From CAYNSB01 sp964399625 (GTDB lineage: Bacteria; Planctomycetota; Phycisphaerae; Phycisphaerales; UBA1924): a stretch of DNA of 7,298 nt. The position numbers and the translations under genes were made by a program. The notes under the pieces were generated by a model, which was given only the letters and a program-made list of their open reading frames with translations, made no database searches and had not been told where the DNA came from. Of the stretch, positions 5,845 through 7,298 are shown piece by piece; the stretch's first letter is position 1; each line of letters starts with the position of its first letter. Location: contig CAYNSB010000085.1 in NCBI GenBank assembly GCA_964399625.1, positions 1 through 7,298 on the forward strand. The letters are read 5' to 3'.

Positions 5845-6335
5845 GGCCTGCCCAGGTACTCGCGGGCGGCCTGCTCGGCGGCGTGGCGGCTCGTGTCCTC
5901 GTCGTAGCCCTTGCGGACAAGGTGCTCGAAGGCACGGCGGATGACCATCTGCGGCTGCAGGTCGGGCTTGGAGCGGCGGACGCGATCGCGGGCGAGCTCC
6001 AGGGCCTCGGCCCCCTCGTCGCGCAGGTCGGAGGTCTCCGCGAGGACGCGCTGGACGATGGAGGCATCGACGCCACGCTCGAGGAGTTCGGCCTCGATGA
6101 GCGCGCGTGCGGCGCCATCGTCCTCGGTGCGGCGGCGCACGAACTCGCGCGAGACGCGCTCGTCGTCGATGGCGCCGGCGGTTTCGAGGGCGAGGGTCGC
6201 CTGCTCGATCACGCCCGTGTCGAAGCCCTTCTTCGCCAGGCGCTCGGCGATCTCCTGGCGCGTCAGGTCGCGCGCGGCGAGGAGCTTGAGCGCGGCGTCC
6301 TGGGCGCTGGCGATGGAGTCCTTGCGGGTGGGCAC
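5841..6335 (-). CDS. recX: RecX family regulator of RecA
   Basis: The 164-residue protein has the RecX layout of repeated three-helix units. ALKLLAARDLTRQEIAERLA (15-34) with KKGFD (35-39) is the family's first repeat. AGAIDDERVSREFVRRR (53-69) and LIEAELLERGVD (79-90) form the second, and VIRRAFEHLVRKGYDEDT (131-148) the third. RecX binds RecA filaments and dampens recombinase and coprotease activity in the cytoplasm. It usually sits beside recA; no recA is in the window. The start is GTG at 6335, because an in-frame TAG lies a few codons upstream. No strong Shine-Dalgarno is seen, and the start lies 4 nt after the TPR gene stop, so reinitiation is plausible. The stop overlaps the lipoprotein ATG. 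Confidence 0.9.
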   Translation of the reverse strand: MPTRKDSIASAQDAALKLLAARDLTRQEIAERLAKKGFDTGVIEQATLALETAGAIDDERVSREFVRRRTEDDGAARALIEAELLERGVDASIVQRVLAETSDLRDEGAEALELARDRVRRSKPDLQPQMVIRRAFEHLVRKGYDEDTSRHAAEQAAREYLGRP

Positions 6336-6339
6336 GGGA

Positions 6340-6648
6340 TCATTCTAACTCATCGAGGAAGGATTGCATCTCGTTCCACGCCTTGGAATCGCCCCGCCCT
6401 CGCGCGGCGGCGATGCCCGTGCGGAGCGTGGCCAGCGCGGCGGGGACATCCCCTGCGGCCTGCTGGGCGCGGGCCTTGTGATAGAAGGCGTACAGATAGG
6501 AAGGATCGGCGGCGAGGCAGCGGTCGTAGAGGGCGATCGCCTCGGCGAACTGGGTGAGTTTCGCGTGCTCCTGGGCGAGGGCGTACAGGACGAAGGCGTC
6601 GTTGGGCTCGGCGGCGAGCAGTTTCTTGAGGTCCTCGATGCGGGGCAT
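6340..6648 (-). CDS. Small tetratricopeptide-repeat (TPR) protein
   Basis: The 102-residue protein is almost wholly two TPR units. Residues about 16-49 (NDAFVLYALAQEHAKLTQFAEAIALYDRCL, split helix A and B) form the first and 50-83 (YLYAFYHKARAQQAAGD onward) the second. A capping helix (89-101, acidic LDELE end) follows. TPR stacks bind peptides or partner proteins; no catalytic motif, signal peptide or membrane segment is present. It is the first gene of a unit continuing into recX, the lipoprotein and the rhodanese. The ATG at 6648 has only a weak GAGGA about 12 nt upstream. Its specific partner cannot be told. Confidence 0.88.
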   Translation of the reverse strand: MPRIEDLKKLLAAEPNDAFVLYALAQEHAKLTQFAEAIALYDRCLAADPSYLYAFYHKARAQQAAGDVPAALATLRTGIAAARGRGDSKAWNEMQSFLDELE

Positions 6649-6672
6649 GGGGAACGGTATCCTCGGGAGCAG

Positions 6673-6690
6673 GCCTCAAGGCGTTGAGGC
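6673..6690. promoter_or_regulatory. Perfect palindrome in the divergent TPR / hydroxybutyryl-CoA dehydrogenase region
   Basis: GCCTCAA (6673-6679) and TTGAGGC (6684-6690) are perfectly complementary around GGCG. The 18-bp dyad lies 23 bp before the dehydrogenase ATG and 24 bp before the TPR start, in a 65-bp shared region. A plus-strand TATCCT at 6658-6663 could be a -10 box just before it. It fits an operator for a dimeric repressor, or a leader hairpin in the dehydrogenase mRNA. Confidence 0.45.
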
Positions 6691-6701
6691 AGGGGCGGGG
6701 C

Positions 6702-6707
6702 AAGGAG
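6702..6707 (+). promoter_or_regulatory. Strong Shine-Dalgarno of the 3-hydroxybutyryl-CoA dehydrogenase gene
   Basis: AAGGAG with a 6-nt spacer to ATG at 6714 fixes the start of this gene. Confidence 0.85.
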
Positions 6708-6713
6708 TTGGTC

Positions 6714-7298
6714 ATGGCTGATGTGAAATCGATCGCGGTTCTTGGGGCGGGGCAGATGGGCGGCGGGATCGCGCAGGTCGCAGCGGCCGCGGGGATCAAC
6801 GTGGTCGTGTTCGATGCGTTCCCCGGCGCGATCGAGAAGTGCAAGGGCGTGCACAAGAAGTCGCTGGCGAAGTTCGTGGAGAAGGGCAAGCTGGCCCAGG
6901 CGGACATGGACGCGGCGCTGGCACGCATCCGGTTCGTCACGACGCTGGAGGAGCTCAAGGGCGCGGAGTGGGTCGTGGAGGCGGTGGTCGAGGACGCGAA
7001 GGTGAAGAAGGACCTGTTCGCGAAGCTGGCGGCGATCTTCCCCGATCCGGGCGTCGTGCTCGCGACGAACACGAGCAGCATCAGCATCACGGAGATCGCG
7101 ACGGCCGCGGGCGCGAGCGCCGGACGCGTCGTGGGGATGCACTTCTTCAACCCGGTGCCGCTGATGCAATTGGTCGAGGTGATCCCGGGATTGGCCACGA
7201 GCGCGGAGGTGACGGAGCGGACGATCGCGTTGGCGACGCGCCTGGGCAAGACGCCGCTCAAGGCGAGCGATCGCGCGGGGTTCATCTCCAATCGCGTG
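6714..7298 (+). CDS. hbd: 3-hydroxybutyryl-CoA dehydrogenase (C-terminus beyond window)
   Basis: The first 195 of about 280-290 expected residues are present. They form the NAD-binding Rossmann domain of 3-hydroxyacyl-CoA dehydrogenases. GAGQMGGG (11-18) is the dinucleotide loop and D34 after the second strand selects NAD. NTSSIS (119-124) supplies catalytic S122, MHFFNPVPLMQLVEVI (142-157) holds H143 and E155 of the His-Glu pair, and ISNRV (191-195) holds N193. All key residues are intact. The enzyme oxidises (S)-3-hydroxybutyryl-CoA to acetoacetyl-CoA, or runs in reverse, in the cytoplasm, in butyrate or fatty-acid metabolism. The stand-alone start (no hydratase fused at the N-terminus) points to the Hbd/PaaH type rather than FadB. 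The C-terminal dimerisation domain lies past the right edge. The start is fixed by AAGGAG upstream. It is transcribed away from the TPR gene. Confidence 0.94.
   Translation, partial: MADVKSIAVLGAGQMGGGIAQVAAAAGINVVVFDAFPGAIEKCKGVHKKSLAKFVEKGKLAQADMDAALARIRFVTTLEELKGAEWVVEAVVEDAKVKKDLFAKLAAIFPDPGVVLATNTSSISITEIATAAGASAGRVVGMHFFNPVPLMQLVEVIPGLATSAEVTERTIALATRLGKTPLKASDRAGFISNRV

Noticed and set aside
5192..6118. Upstream extension of the rhodanese frame on the minus strand
   Set aside because: It runs through the lipoprotein and recX genes in another frame and encodes an Arg/Pro/Ala-rich shadow. The rhodanese domain needs only the part from 5191.
6345..7291. Long minus-strand frames opposite the hydroxybutyryl-CoA dehydrogenase gene
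   Set aside because: They are antisense to an intact catalytic Rossmann domain and to the TPR gene, and show no recognisable domain.

Overview
This is a GC-rich, gene-dense bacterial chromosome segment. It carries nine protein genes and no RNA genes, transposons or CRISPR arrays. Third codon positions are mostly G or C, and several starts have clear Shine-Dalgarno sites. The mix of genes (a Cys-rich exported calycin-like protein, a queuosine-precursor transporter, a membrane-anchored sigma-like protein, a lipoprotein of unknown type) fits a planctomycete, perhaps Phycisphaerae. That placement is an inference from protein style, not a computed result.

Layout, left to right. (1) Positions 1-797, minus, cut by the left edge: the N-terminal part of a protein joining a methylmalonyl-CoA-mutase-type B12-binding domain to a MeaB/ArgK-type GTPase domain. 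(2) Positions 954-1646, minus: a secreted Cys-rich protein with a lipocalin-like (DUF1579-like) C-terminal part, followed by a GC-rich hairpin terminator at 890-913. (3) Positions 1749-3179 and 3220-3996, both minus and 40 bp apart: an MFS transporter behind a YhhQ-type queuosine precursor transporter. An 11-bp perfect inverted repeat follows the MFS gene and shares its core with a third copy near the promoter of the next gene. (4) Positions 4058-4687, plus, divergent from the queuosine transporter: a sigma-70-like protein with a C-terminal membrane anchor. (5) Positions 4775-6648, minus: a compact four-gene unit transcribed in the order TPR protein, RecX, lipoprotein, rhodanese, with a 4-nt gap and then two 4-base stop/start overlaps. 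(6) From 6714, plus, cut by the right edge: 3-hydroxybutyryl-CoA dehydrogenase, divergent from the TPR gene, with a perfect palindrome in the shared intergenic region.

Functional links are loose. Both edge genes act on acyl-CoA metabolism (a B12 mutase chaperone or mutase, and a hydroxyacyl-CoA dehydrogenase), but nothing between them is obviously of that pathway. The most unusual items are the sigma-like protein tethered to the membrane, the B12/GTPase fusion, and the triple GGCGAACG element between the MFS and Cys-rich genes. No complete new multi-gene system is evident.
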